Of a DNA stretch of 45,543 bases, positions 33,872 through 42,377 are shown piece after piece. This DNA comes from Nitrososphaeraceae archaeon (GTDB lineage: Archaea > Thermoproteota > Nitrososphaeria > Nitrososphaerales > Nitrososphaeraceae): assembly GCA_022545895.1 (NCBI GenBank), contig JAKEIK010000048.1:1-45543 (forward strand). Direction: 5' to 3'. The notes under the pieces were generated by a model. The model had not been told where the DNA came from. It searched no databases and saw only the letters and a program-made list of their open reading frames with translations. The translations under genes and the position numbers were made by a program. Each line of letters opens with the position of its first letter. Within the stretch, counting starts at the first letter, position 1.

Positions 33872-34159
33872 ATGGGATCTCCCTGGAAAGCGATATCTGA
33901 TGGCAATCGAAGAAAGATCCTTATGCTACTAAAGAAAAAAGACATGAATCCAACTGCAATTGCAAAACATTTTGATTTTACTCTACCTGGTCTTTCAGCA
34001 CACCTTAGAATATTAAAAGATGCCAATCTTGTAATTGAAAGGAAACAAGGTCAACATGTACTTTATTCCCTGAATAAAAAAGGATCAGTTGAAATGATCA
34101 GATTTTTTGTAAATGTTTGGGGTTATGAAATAAACTCCCCAAAAAGCATTCCCTTGTGA
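33872..34159 (+). CDS. ArsR-family winged-helix transcription regulator
   Basis: 95 residues. WKAISDGNRRKILMLLKKKD, PTAIAKHF and LSAHLRILKDANLVIERKQGQHVLYSLN are the ArsR HTH and wing. No cysteine or other metal-site residues are seen in the recognition helix region, so it is probably not a classic metal sensor; the type often pairs with SRPBCC proteins. Just downstream (from ATG 34208) there is only a short 'MKIIKIDAQVN' stub, so no intact partner is present. Confidence 0.92.
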   Translation: MGSPWKAISDGNRRKILMLLKKKDMNPTAIAKHFDFTLPGLSAHLRILKDANLVIERKQGQHVLYSLNKKGSVEMIRFFVNVWGYEINSPKSIPL

Positions 34160-34519
34160 GGATGTGGTGACGGAGAAATTTCGACAGTTATTTCAGATGA
34201 ATCAATCATGAAGATAATCAAAATAGATGCCCAGGTCAATGATTTCACATAAATGCCTTGACTATATGTGTCCATGAACTTGAATATAAGCAAGGACTAT
34301 GGTCTGTTGGCTCATTCAGGTTTCAAAGATTGATGAAATGTATCAAATGTGTGAAGGAAATGATGGGAGGCAAATACTATTTGTGAAACGAGCGAGCGAC
34401 TATTATTAAATCGCTAGTGCGATCTCTAAGCAGAGAATTTAGCGATATCTGACATATTTAGGTCAATGAAAACAACATGAAGATGTCGTAATTATTTGGT
34501 TCATAGGTATCACGTAGTC
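34160..34519. other. Gap after the ArsR gene, possible decayed ORF
   Basis: From 34208 a 14-codon stub reads MKIIKIDAQVNDFT and then stops; this resembles the first strand of an SRPBCC protein, the usual ArsR neighbour. The rest is AT-rich and not coding. Confidence 0.3.
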
Positions 34520-34885
34520 TTATTTTTCTTTGTTCAGAATATCTATTACGTCTTCAGCAATATCTATTGCCGCGTGAGAACCTACATTTGGTTCTAATGT
34601 CACCAATAGGATGTTCTTATCCATATAAAATGTAAGAATCGATATCTTCTCTCTTTCTACATATGCAAATCTTGCCTTACCCAGTGTCTCATCAAAACGT
34701 TGTCTCATAGATCTTCTCAATGCAGTTTGTGCCAAGTACAATTCTTCATTATCCTGATCTACAATAGAATCTATCCCTCTTTTCATACCTCCAGCTATGA
34801 CAGCGCCTGCACCATCAATAACTCCTGCATATCTCACGTCATCCTGTAATTCAAAGATTTTTTCACACAATTCTCCATGATCCAT
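34520..34885 (-). CDS. Roadblock-like small protein (DUF6659-type)
   Basis: 121 residues with the clearest form of this family in the window: an N-terminal helix CEKIFELQDDVRYAGVIDGAG split by AVIAGGMKRG, a helix with ALRRSMRQRFDETLGKARFAY, strands KISILTFYMDKNILLVTLEP, and a last helix. Likely a dimeric signalling adaptor related to roadblock/LC7 proteins. A minus-strand TATA-like box near 34912 lies 27 bases before the ATG. Confidence 0.78.
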   Translation of the reverse strand: MDHGELCEKIFELQDDVRYAGVIDGAGAVIAGGMKRGIDSIVDQDNEELYLAQTALRRSMRQRFDETLGKARFAYVEREKISILTFYMDKNILLVTLEPNVGSHAAIDIAEDVIDILNKEK

Positions 34886-35263
34886 ACTTACTCGGAATAG
34901 GGAGCTAATTATTATACGTTAATAAGGCGAGGTTACGAGACGTATCATTAAGACAATAAATAAACTAAAATTTTAGAAAATCTTCTGAGAGATTGATTCT
35001 TCCGTATACCGGCAACTACTATGTAAAAGTACTCATAAACATTTGATGGACTGATGCTTAGCTGCGATAATATTAATAAACCCACCACCAAACGCGAGTG
35101 TGTCCGCTTCCTTTGTTATTGAGGGAGGTCTTATTGGTCGAGATGTTGCGTTGCATTAAGGGGTCTGTCTGATTGTAGAAATGTTGATAGTTAATTATTG
35201 ACATACCCTCCCAGTCTGTCCAGTGCTCTAACTTTTATTATCGACTCTCACGCTACACTCCCT
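34886..35263. other. Gap with a slightly GC-richer middle part
   Basis: 35080-35165 is less AT-rich than its surroundings and follows a TATA-like aatattaataaa. It might be a transcribed non-coding stretch, but I see no clear stem and no ORF over 27 codons. Confidence 0.3.
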
Positions 35264-35485
35264 ATGGTTTGCAAAAGTATTTGCGAAAGACTACTGGTGA
35301 GGAAATACAGACCAGGGTACGGAGAGGGCAGGAAATATTGCAGTAGATGTGAGATTTATCTTTTTCATCAAGGTGTTTTTTGTCCATGTTGTGGAGTTCA
35401 ACTTAGAACTTCTCCCGCAGACAAGAAATTGAAACACAAAAGAAACTATTTTAAATCAATTAAAAGCAAATTTCTGACGTGTTAG
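35264..35485 (+). CDS. Small zinc-ribbon protein
   Basis: 73 residues from ATG 35264 (MVCKSICERLL); a longer in-frame start at 35198 lacks any motif and is rejected. Cysteines C3 and C7, then C26-x2-C29 and C40-P-C-C43 followed by G-V-Q-L-R-T, and a basic end. As I recall the family, this M-V-C-x-x-I-C...C-x2-C-E-I...C-P-C-C-G-x-x-L-R-T pattern recurs in several copies per thaumarchaeal genome. Function unknown; nucleic-acid binding is plausible. Confidence 0.82.
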   Translation: MVCKSICERLLVRKYRPGYGEGRKYCSRCEIYLFHQGVFCPCCGVQLRTSPADKKLKHKRNYFKSIKSKFLTC

Positions 35486-35735
35486 ATTCAAATTGTCCCT
35501 TTGCTTTTTCGACATGATTTTTTAATAGAACAGGTAGCTTGGAGGCGATAAGATGTGTGAAGTAGAGAGCAATAAGTGCAAATTAACTGATCTTCAGAGG
35601 AATTATCGACATTACTATAATTCATGCTACACTTTTACATAATTGTCTCGAAACTAGAATTTCGAGGATCGGACCATTCTCATTCCTAGCTGATAAGTCA
35701 CTGAGAATCATAACCGAAATTTAAGACCTAAATAT

Positions 35736-35745
35736 CTATAAATAT
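35736..35745 (+). promoter_or_regulatory. TATA box of the CBS-zinc finger gene
   Basis: ctataaatat about 25 bases before GTG 35766: leaderless transcription with a GTG start. Confidence 0.5.
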
Positions 35746-35765
35746 ATCACACGCTATATACTGTT

Positions 35766-36401
35766 GTGAAAGACGGTCTTACCATTCCAGAAGGTATTCC
35801 ATCGCTCATGTCTTCAAATGTGGCAATCGTAATGAACAGTGATGCAATTATTCTTGAAAGCGACCGATTCGTTGATGAAGCAATAAATCTAATGAAGGAC
35901 AGAAATGATCGCAGTGTGTTGGCATCACATAAGGGTGAAGTAGTCGGCCTGGTAAGTAAAACTGATATTCTCTACAAGATAATTGCGGAAGGAAGGAATC
36001 CAAGCAAAGTGAGGCTCAGGGAAATTATGACAAGTCCAGTGCTAGCTGTAGATCCCCATACAACGGTAAAAGAGGCTCTGTCCGTCATGAATAAACGAAA
36101 TGTCAGACAGTTAATGGTACATGCATATTCAGCCGTTCTAGGGATAGTCTCTAGGGAGGAAGTTTCGAGGATGATGGAAAAAATTGCTCTTTCTATGGAA
36201 GATGCGGCTTTAGAGGGAACACCTGTCTGTATAATAGATCAGAAAACAATTTCTTATGTTAAGGATCCCAGTAAGGCTAAATTGAGCTGTCCATATTGTG
36301 GATCTCCTTTTGATACTAAAGAGGGACTGTCTAAGCACATCGACAGACTCCATGGTGAGTCAGGTATCCTTGAGGGAGATGTACGACATATGCTTGAATA
36401 A
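35766..36401 (+). CDS. CBS-pair protein with C-terminal C2H2 zinc finger
   Basis: 211 residues. CBS1 covers about 20-75 (DEAINLMKDRNDRSVL; GLVSKTDILY), CBS2 about 84-140 (IMTSPVLAVDPHTTV; RNVRQLMV; GIVSREEV). A linker is followed by a complete C2H2 finger, C175-x2-C178-x12-H191-x4-H196. The architecture couples a nucleotide-sensing module to a finger that may bind nucleic acid, so an adenylate-responsive regulator is a reasonable inference. Start GTG 35766 at leaderless distance from a TATA box. Confidence 0.88.
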   Translation: MKDGLTIPEGIPSLMSSNVAIVMNSDAIILESDRFVDEAINLMKDRNDRSVLASHKGEVVGLVSKTDILYKIIAEGRNPSKVRLREIMTSPVLAVDPHTTVKEALSVMNKRNVRQLMVHAYSAVLGIVSREEVSRMMEKIALSMEDAALEGTPVCIIDQKTISYVKDPSKAKLSCPYCGSPFDTKEGLSKHIDRLHGESGILEGDVRHMLE

Positions 36402-36781
36402 GGAAATTCTGACAATTATCCTGGTGGACTCCTCATTATGGTTATTTTTTTGGAAGTGTTTATAATGTATTTCCTGACCACAAATAGTCTCGAAATAAAA
36501 ATATCTCGATGATAGAAATATGAACCACTACTGACTACCCGTCGGATGTGATGGCAATAAATATTGTGAGATCGTCATGGACAGTCTTATTGTCGTAAAC
36601 AACTGCATGTGCTTGGACTAGATCTGCATATCCTTTATCCAATTACCAAATACGTTATCTAAGAGAGAACATTTCGTAATTTAATCTTATACGTTCTCTA
36701 AACCGTCAGTATAAAATGGCATACGATCATTTCAATTATCTCCAATAAGTTGGGTAATGAGTATTTCATAAGTACAGTTAA
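36402..36781. other. Gene-free gap
   Basis: Convergent gene ends. A weak box C/D-like arrangement at 36507-36556 was judged insufficient. Nothing else seen. Confidence 0.4.
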
Positions 36782-37015
36782 CTAGTAACGTTGGTATCGT
36801 TGTGCGTCTTCTTGGGATATTTTAAACCAGACTTTGTGTCCGTCAAATCTCTCTACGAGGTCCTTTGGCAGTGAGAATTTATCTTTATCGACTGTTCCTT
36901 TCCTAGTAATCACGTGACCTGCTTCTACCCCTAGAATTTCGCCAAGATCGTAATCACCAATCCCTAGTGCTTCCTTCTTAATTACTTCATCCCAGTTGAT
37001 ATTTAAGTCGCTCAT
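36782..37015 (-). CDS. PRC-barrel/DUF2171-like small protein
   Basis: 77 residues from the MSDLN ATG at 37015; the in-frame ATG at 37063 would add a Cys/Tyr-rich tail without family features. The core 'DYDLGEILGVEAGHVITRKG' followed by KFSLPKDLVERFDGHKVWFKIS has the strand pattern of PRC-barrel-like proteins, which report on or bind small ligands and RNA. Function unknown. Confidence 0.65.
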   Translation of the reverse strand: MSDLNINWDEVIKKEALGIGDYDLGEILGVEAGHVITRKGTVDKDKFSLPKDLVERFDGHKVWFKISQEDAQRYQRY

Positions 37016-37231
37016 AGTCATACATCTATTGCATTTGTAATAATGGTTATAACTGGCATACATCGAAAAAAAGACAAAAAGTAAGATTTTGACCTAAAAA
37101 TACCAGCGATAATTCTAGTATTATACAACTGTATTAGATATGTGCTGTCAGAAAATCAGGAAAATTTAGTGGAAATTTTGAATCTAACCGAAGGTTTCTG
37201 CATAGATATCCTATTTAGGCGGGATTATTCG

Positions 37232-38074
37232 TTAGCGATTTCTTTCCAATGGAATTGCTTCCGCATCTTTGTTTGGGGAAGACTGTGAGGACGCTGTCGG
37301 AACTAGTTCATATTTGGATCGATATCCCCTAGGATTAATCATCACTCCCTCGTAATTATATGTCGAAGAATTTCCAACTATCACTGTCGTAATCATACCA
37401 AGCATATCGCTGTGGTTCAAAATGTCCTTAAGGGTAGTTAAGACTACAGCCTGACTTTCCCTGTATGCACCCTTGACAATTGCGACTGGTGTTTCCGGGT
37501 TCCTATATTTTAGAAATATATCTCGTGTATCTTGTAACTGATGAACTCTTTTCTTGCTCGCAGGATTGTATATTACAGTTACATAATCACCCAGAGCGGC
37601 GGCCTCAACTCGTTTGACTATCATTTCCCATGGCACCAGAAGGTCACTCATACTCACCACAGCGAAATCTGTCATTAATGGTGAACCCACAAGTGCAGAA
37701 CATGAATTAAGTGAAGATACTCCAGGGACACACTCAACATATATGCCTGCCCCTCTATTCCATTTTTTATCGGCTAGAATTTCATATATCAAACCAATCA
37801 TTCCATATATACCAGGATCTCCAGAAGACACCAAAGCGACTATCCTTCCATTTTCTGCAAATTGAATTGCTTGATTGGCCCTATCGACCTCCTGCGTCAT
37901 AGGATATCTGTAGACCTCTTTACCTGAAATAAGATCTTCAACTAGGGAAACGTAAGTATCATAACCTACGATCACTTCACTTTCTTCTATTACTTGCTTC
38001 GCCCTGTAAGTCATATGATCGTGATGCCCAGGTCCAATTCCAACTACATATAATTTGCCTTTATCTGCGGTCAT
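37232..38074 (-). CDS. cbiH: Precorrin-3B / cobalt-precorrin-3B C17-methyltransferase
   Basis: 280 residues from ATG 38074 (MTADKGKLYVVGIGPG); an in-frame TTG at 38095 is too close to a TATA-like stretch at about 38104. It methylates C17 of the corrin ring and contracts it, in cobalamin synthesis. Seen: GIGPGHHDHMTYRA, VGYDTYVSLVEDL, SSGDPGIYGM, ECVPGVSSLNSCSALVGSPL and YNPASKKR. Also named CobJ in the aerobic pathway. No other cob/cbi gene is in the window. The last 30 residues are a variable tail. Confidence 0.94.
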   Translation of the reverse strand: MTADKGKLYVVGIGPGHHDHMTYRAKQVIEESEVIVGYDTYVSLVEDLISGKEVYRYPMTQEVDRANQAIQFAENGRIVALVSSGDPGIYGMIGLIYEILADKKWNRGAGIYVECVPGVSSLNSCSALVGSPLMTDFAVVSMSDLLVPWEMIVKRVEAAALGDYVTVIYNPASKKRVHQLQDTRDIFLKYRNPETPVAIVKGAYRESQAVVLTTLKDILNHSDMLGMITTVIVGNSSTYNYEGVMINPRGYRSKYELVPTASSQSSPNKDAEAIPLERNR

Positions 38075-38561
38075 TAAAGTAGATGAATATGCCAAGATAT
38101 ATTACTTTTATTAGCTCTCATCCCAGATAGTAAATGCTAGTACGAGGTACCCTGATAGTTAACTAGTCTGATGGACATGCTCACTCATGATTTTGGATGA
38201 TAATGGTTTCATGTTATATTATTGAATAGTGAAACTCTCCCTTCTACAATATAACAGTTCATATTTTAACACTATTTAATATGTATATGCTAACCGTAAG
38301 GGATGTGAGGGGTAAATTCATGATTGCTATAGAAGAGACAACTATTCCTGTCGTTACAAAGATTTGCTTTATCTCTATTTTGGAAATATTCCCAATAGTA
38401 GAGGGATAAGCTTTTTGAGAAGCCACTTTAGATTTCTTCTGTATAAGTTGGCGTTAGGGCAAGAACTCAATCATCCCGCTCGTTGTGTCAAAAGTTAAAC
38501 CCGAGATCCAGCCTTATTCCCTTCCAAATACGAAGCTATAAGAACTCAAATAGTTTCTAGA
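38075..38561. other. Gap with one doubtful 42-codon ORF
   Basis: Plus-strand ORF at 38281-38409 (starts MYMLTVRDVRGKF) is open but has no recognisable features. Otherwise empty. Confidence 0.4.
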
Positions 38562-38747
38562 ATGAATGGATTGAAAACGCTGCGGTCGGTCGATCCCTTC
38601 TCAAATGAGCGAATGGATGAAGAATTGAAACTCTGTTCGATCTGTGGTAATATTGCAACGCAAAAAGCGTGTTTTGATGTTGGAGATAGCGCTAGAATCG
38701 TAGAGAGATATTGTGATACTTGTGTCAAGTCAGTTAAATTTGAATGA
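38562..38747 (+). CDS. Small zinc-ribbon protein
   Basis: 61 residues. Two CxxC pairs, LCSIC and YCDTC, about 24 residues apart, form a zinc ribbon; the start has an acidic-basic helix. Similar in layout to the 44-residue ORF at 44203. The opposite-strand frame is a shadow. Function unknown. Confidence 0.72.
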   Translation: MNGLKTLRSVDPFSNERMDEELKLCSICGNIATQKACFDVGDSARIVERYCDTCVKSVKFE

Positions 38748-39256
38748 TTACCCAATTTTTGTGGATCATTTATTTTTCTTAATGGATGAATGCTTTATAG
38801 TAGTAACCCTTTAATCTTATCTGAAATGCGCATTTTTTTTACCTCCAATTTTGTTACTAGTACGCCGTCACTCATAATACTAACTTAACTTATTGACAAC
38901 AGTTCATTTCCAAGACGTAGAGTAGGTTGGGTAGCAGCTTAAGAAACTATTTCTTTGGGTTGATCCTACAAACATAAAGATCAATTTTTGGCTTGTCAGT
39001 TAGCTCCTCATCATAATTCGTTTTGTAATATGTTAGCAGCCCTTTTGTTCTGAATCATAGTTCAATTCTGTATGCATCATTTAATGGAAGAAAATACCTT
39101 TAATGGCTTGGAGTTGTAAATAATCTATTACCTAAGGTGGAGAGTAAGTAAAGACTACTTCATTTTCTTATTTGGGAGACTATTTAACTTGGAGGAAATA
39201 TTAAGTAAACAGTTCTCCTAAAGTGGAAAAAGTAGGTATTTGTATTCCTTTTAATT
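38748..39256. other. Gene-free gap
   Basis: About 500 AT-rich bases with no ORF or structure that I can support; it ends at the promoter of the next gene (gttataatag, 39257-39266). Confidence 0.45.
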
Positions 39257-39285
39257 GTTATAATAGGACTTACATTTAGTTAATT

Positions 39286-39720
39286 ATGGATACAGTAAAT
39301 AAAATCCTTGAAGACCTTTTGCTAGTAGATGACAGCATTTTATCGGTTGCTATGGTTGATATGAATGGACACACTGTTTCGTCTAAAAGCAAGTATCATA
39401 TTAATAATGGTTTTGTTTCAAGTCAACGGAACGATGACTATGGGGTATGGCTAAGAGCTACGTTCGCAATGATTGGTCAATGTGCCAAGACCTTTGGGAA
39501 GGTCGATACATTCGTATCTTTCCATCAAAAGGTAAAACTGATGGTTATTCCTAGAAGTGAAATGAATGCTCTCTTTGTACTTATCGTTCCTCGGTCAGCC
39601 AGTTTAGAATACATAATAAGCAAAACTAGCAAACTTGTGATCTCTTATAAGGACCAAAAGGACTGGATAAATAATTACAAAGAATCTGATATTTTGCAAG
39701 ACAAAAGGTGGTTGAGATAG
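39286..39720 (+). CDS. Roadblock-like protein, divergent member
   Basis: 144 residues. 'SILSVAMVDMNGHTVSSKSK' at the start, a helix with WLRATFAMIGQCAKTFGKVDTFVSF, then KVKLMVIPRSEMNALFVLIVP and a final helix. This is the strand-helix-strand order of roadblock/LC7 proteins, with the M-x-D-x-x-G turn clearer than in the two other copies. A TATA box at 39257-39266 gives leaderless spacing to ATG 39286. It is the third such gene in this window. Confidence 0.72.
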   Translation: MDTVNKILEDLLLVDDSILSVAMVDMNGHTVSSKSKYHINNGFVSSQRNDDYGVWLRATFAMIGQCAKTFGKVDTFVSFHQKVKLMVIPRSEMNALFVLIVPRSASLEYIISKTSKLVISYKDQKDWINNYKESDILQDKRWLR

Positions 39721-40425
39721 TGTAGTGTCAACAAGTTTACAAACATTTCCTGGTCTCCCCAGCCAGATGTAAGCTTTCAATCTCATTTTTTCCACACTAA
39801 GGGGTATTGATATTGGCCTTTAATAATTATCTATTAACATAGTTATCATAATTTATAGTAACTAGCTATTTTATTACTTGTTAAATAGCGAGATAACGAT
39901 TTTCCTTTTCAATAATTAACTCATCAATGCTGTCATTAATATTTCAAGAAACTTTCATGTACATTTATTTATCCAATATTGGTGATAAACTGACAATAGG
40001 TGTACGTGTAGTTATCCCCTTTTTAGTTCCTAAAATTAGTATTTAGTCACGGAATGGCTTCTCAATAAATAGTCCACCCATGAGGAAAAATAGGGACAAT
40101 ATTATTTTTGCACATGACAAAAAAATTAAAATGTAATATCTCTTTTCGAATAACTCACAGTCTTGGACCCCAATTTTTGCATTCACGGAATGACCTGTAC
40201 GAGGATATTGCAAAATAATCTATTCTAGTCATTGGTTTTTATCCCTGTAATAATATGTCTGCCCGACATATGTCAAACTAAAAAAAAGTGATGCGCTGCA
40301 TGCAAAGGTTAATGATGTAAATCGGCTTCTGACCAATAACCAGTGGTAATGTCACTAGCGATAAATGACGTATACCATCATTTTCGCAATAACATTATCA
40401 TACTGTGGCTCATACATTATATACA
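39721..40425. other. Long gene-free gap
   Basis: 705 bases. Contains a 10-bp perfect palindrome gacatatgtc at 40265-40274 and presumably the promoter of the membrane protein gene. No ORF supported. Confidence 0.4.
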
Positions 40426-41712
40426 ATGAATGAGACTTTGAAAAAATTCTTTTTGTGGGCACGCAAAATTGATGACAATTGGAACGGGAGTATAGACTCA
40501 TCCAGACTTCCAGTTCTCGGTATCAACGCGAATATCGAAATAATTCGTAGCACTGGTTTCATGCTGATAAGTATTGGTGTCTTGTTAGCTGCAAGTTCTG
40601 GAGGTTGGGATATCACTAATCATCTTCTCAATAAGCCTGAAACATTCTTTTCTCCACCCCATGCCGGGTTATACGCAGGAGTCGCAATAGTAGTTTTTGC
40701 ATCGATATTGGTTTTGCATAACTGTCGTCGTAGTCATACTATGGCTAGTGCCAAATATCATTCTATGATTATTGAAAACAGTAATAGTGGCTATACGAAA
40801 CCTCGACTACCTTTATCACCACCAAAGCTGATAATCACAGGCGTTGCTATGTTACTTGTAGCAGGTCCTTTTGACTTTGCTTGGCATTCAGCTTTTGGAT
40901 TAGACGGACTATTAAGTCCGTCTCATATCACTCTAACAATGGGCTTAGTATTGAGCAGTATTGGAGCGTTTGTAGGAATCCTTTCAGTCAACGATTCTAA
41001 TTTGCTTAATCAAAAGAAGAATAAAATAAAATCAGTTATGATGTTTATGTCTCCTATTCTGCAGTCAGGCATTCATGAGAAATATAGATCGCCTATTTTA
41101 ATCATCATAGGTGTTATTCCCGTATGGATTACACTTTCCGGTCTGACTCACATGCTATCTTTGCCATTCTCAGACACAGAATATTTCAAGTTTAATCCTG
41201 ATCCCATTCTAGGGGCCATAATTGCAACGTTAGCATTGCCATTTTTAGTATCTTTTATTCTGATTTCTTCATTCCAATTGACAAGAAAATTTGGCGTTCT
41301 TTCAATCATAGGAGGCGTGTTCATGACAGTCAATCTAATCACATCGATACTACCTAACCAACATCTTCTACCTACTATTCCATTCTATTTGCTAAATTTT
41401 ATTCCATTTCTAGCAATTGATATGTTATTGTCAAAGTTATCTGGTTCTAATTATAAGACAACTATTTACTGGGTATCAGGCGCAGTACTTGGTCTAACGT
41501 TTTTTATGCTCTATTATCCATTAGATACCCATACTTACAATGAAATTTTGGCAAATCCGCAGCCAGTTTGGCCAAGCATTACTAGTTCTATTTATTTTGA
41601 GGTAATGAACAAAATATACCCTCTCGTTGCTCTACCATCCATAACTATGGGAATTCTCGGGGCTATTTTTGCTCCTAGTTTTAAGCGAAATGGACAGCAA
41701 ATTAGAGTATGA
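40426..41712 (+). CDS. Polytopic membrane protein with duplicated D-x3-H...SPxH motif
   Basis: 428 residues from ATG 40426 (GTG 40405 is also in frame). Roughly nine or ten membrane segments. Two copies of the same motif sit in the N-terminal half: W-D62-x3-H66-x9-S-P-P-H79 and F-D150-x3-H154-x9-S-P-S-H167, with identical spacing (4 then 13). A possible third, degenerate copy is near GLTHMLSLPFSD. Conserved Asp and His at membrane edges suggest a metal or cofactor site. I recall membrane proteins with WDxxWH and SPPH motifs in other prokaryotes but no function. It stands alone, so no partner can be named. Confidence 0.8.
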   Translation: MNETLKKFFLWARKIDDNWNGSIDSSRLPVLGINANIEIIRSTGFMLISIGVLLAASSGGWDITNHLLNKPETFFSPPHAGLYAGVAIVVFASILVLHNCRRSHTMASAKYHSMIIENSNSGYTKPRLPLSPPKLIITGVAMLLVAGPFDFAWHSAFGLDGLLSPSHITLTMGLVLSSIGAFVGILSVNDSNLLNQKKNKIKSVMMFMSPILQSGIHEKYRSPILIIIGVIPVWITLSGLTHMLSLPFSDTEYFKFNPDPILGAIIATLALPFLVSFILISSFQLTRKFGVLSIIGGVFMTVNLITSILPNQHLLPTIPFYLLNFIPFLAIDMLLSKLSGSNYKTTIYWVSGAVLGLTFFMLYYPLDTHTYNEILANPQPVWPSITSSIYFEVMNKIYPLVALPSITMGILGAIFAPSFKRNGQQIRV

Positions 41713-41893
41713 ATATATCATTAGTCGATAAATAAGCATATTCTGTGGTTCCTACAATAGGTTTATACTTTTCATTGACCCACCCCCAGTTGGCCGGTCT
41801 TGTATCCGTTCTTGAGCCAGTCGAGACTCTAGGACCAATAAAGTATATAGATCTATTAGAAACTCCAAATGCCAAATGCCGGTCCGTTTTCAA
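41702..41893 (-). CDS. Orphan small ORF, possible remnant
   Basis: 63 residues from TTG 41893, rich in W, Y, G and P ('RPANWGWVNEKYKPIVGTTE'), with no gene on the opposite strand except an 11-base overlap with the membrane protein end. A TATA-like ttaaaaataat lies just upstream. The composition looks like real protein, so either a small gene or the surviving end of a larger one. No family recognised. Confidence 0.35.
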   Translation of the reverse strand: MKTDRHLAFGVSNRSIYFIGPRVSTGSRTDTRPANWGWVNEKYKPIVGTTEYAYLSTNDIFIL

Positions 41894-42377
41894 ATTCGGA
41901 AATTATTTTTAATTGACATCTCTCTTGACGATCGTATCTCATTAATTTATTTCAAAAGCAAATGATGATGTGAGGAATATGTAAATGCAGATTAGATAGA
42001 ATGGTACTTTTTTAAAATCAAAAGCATATTTTTTTGCTTCAAGAATTATCACAACCGAAACAAATCTACAGACGGGAATCTAATGATTTGATAAAGTCAC
42101 GCATATAAACTATAATTCGTATGATATTTCATATAATAGTTGATAAGTACGTTACTATTTAAATAACACGGCTTAATTAAAGATAACTCATCGATAGTCA
42201 TTTTAAAGATATGGATCAATAAATTTGCGTGCAAAGCTATCAATCTAAAGATAGATTGCATTCACATAGATCGATAATTTGTAGAATCGAGTGGGAATAG
42301 TTATGAATTTATGGAAAATAATGGTCTAGCATTACATTCTAGAAAGATTTAACTAATCTACTCAGAATTGACTTCAT
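41894..42377. other. Gene-free gap upstream of formate dehydrogenase
   Basis: AT-rich, no ORF. The FDH promoter should be in the last 60 bases, but I could not choose a clear TATA box. Confidence 0.4.

Noticed and set aside
36507-36556. Possible box C/D small RNA (gatgata ... ctga)
   Set aside because: C box is imperfect, C'/D boxes are not convincingly spaced, and no target match could be tested.
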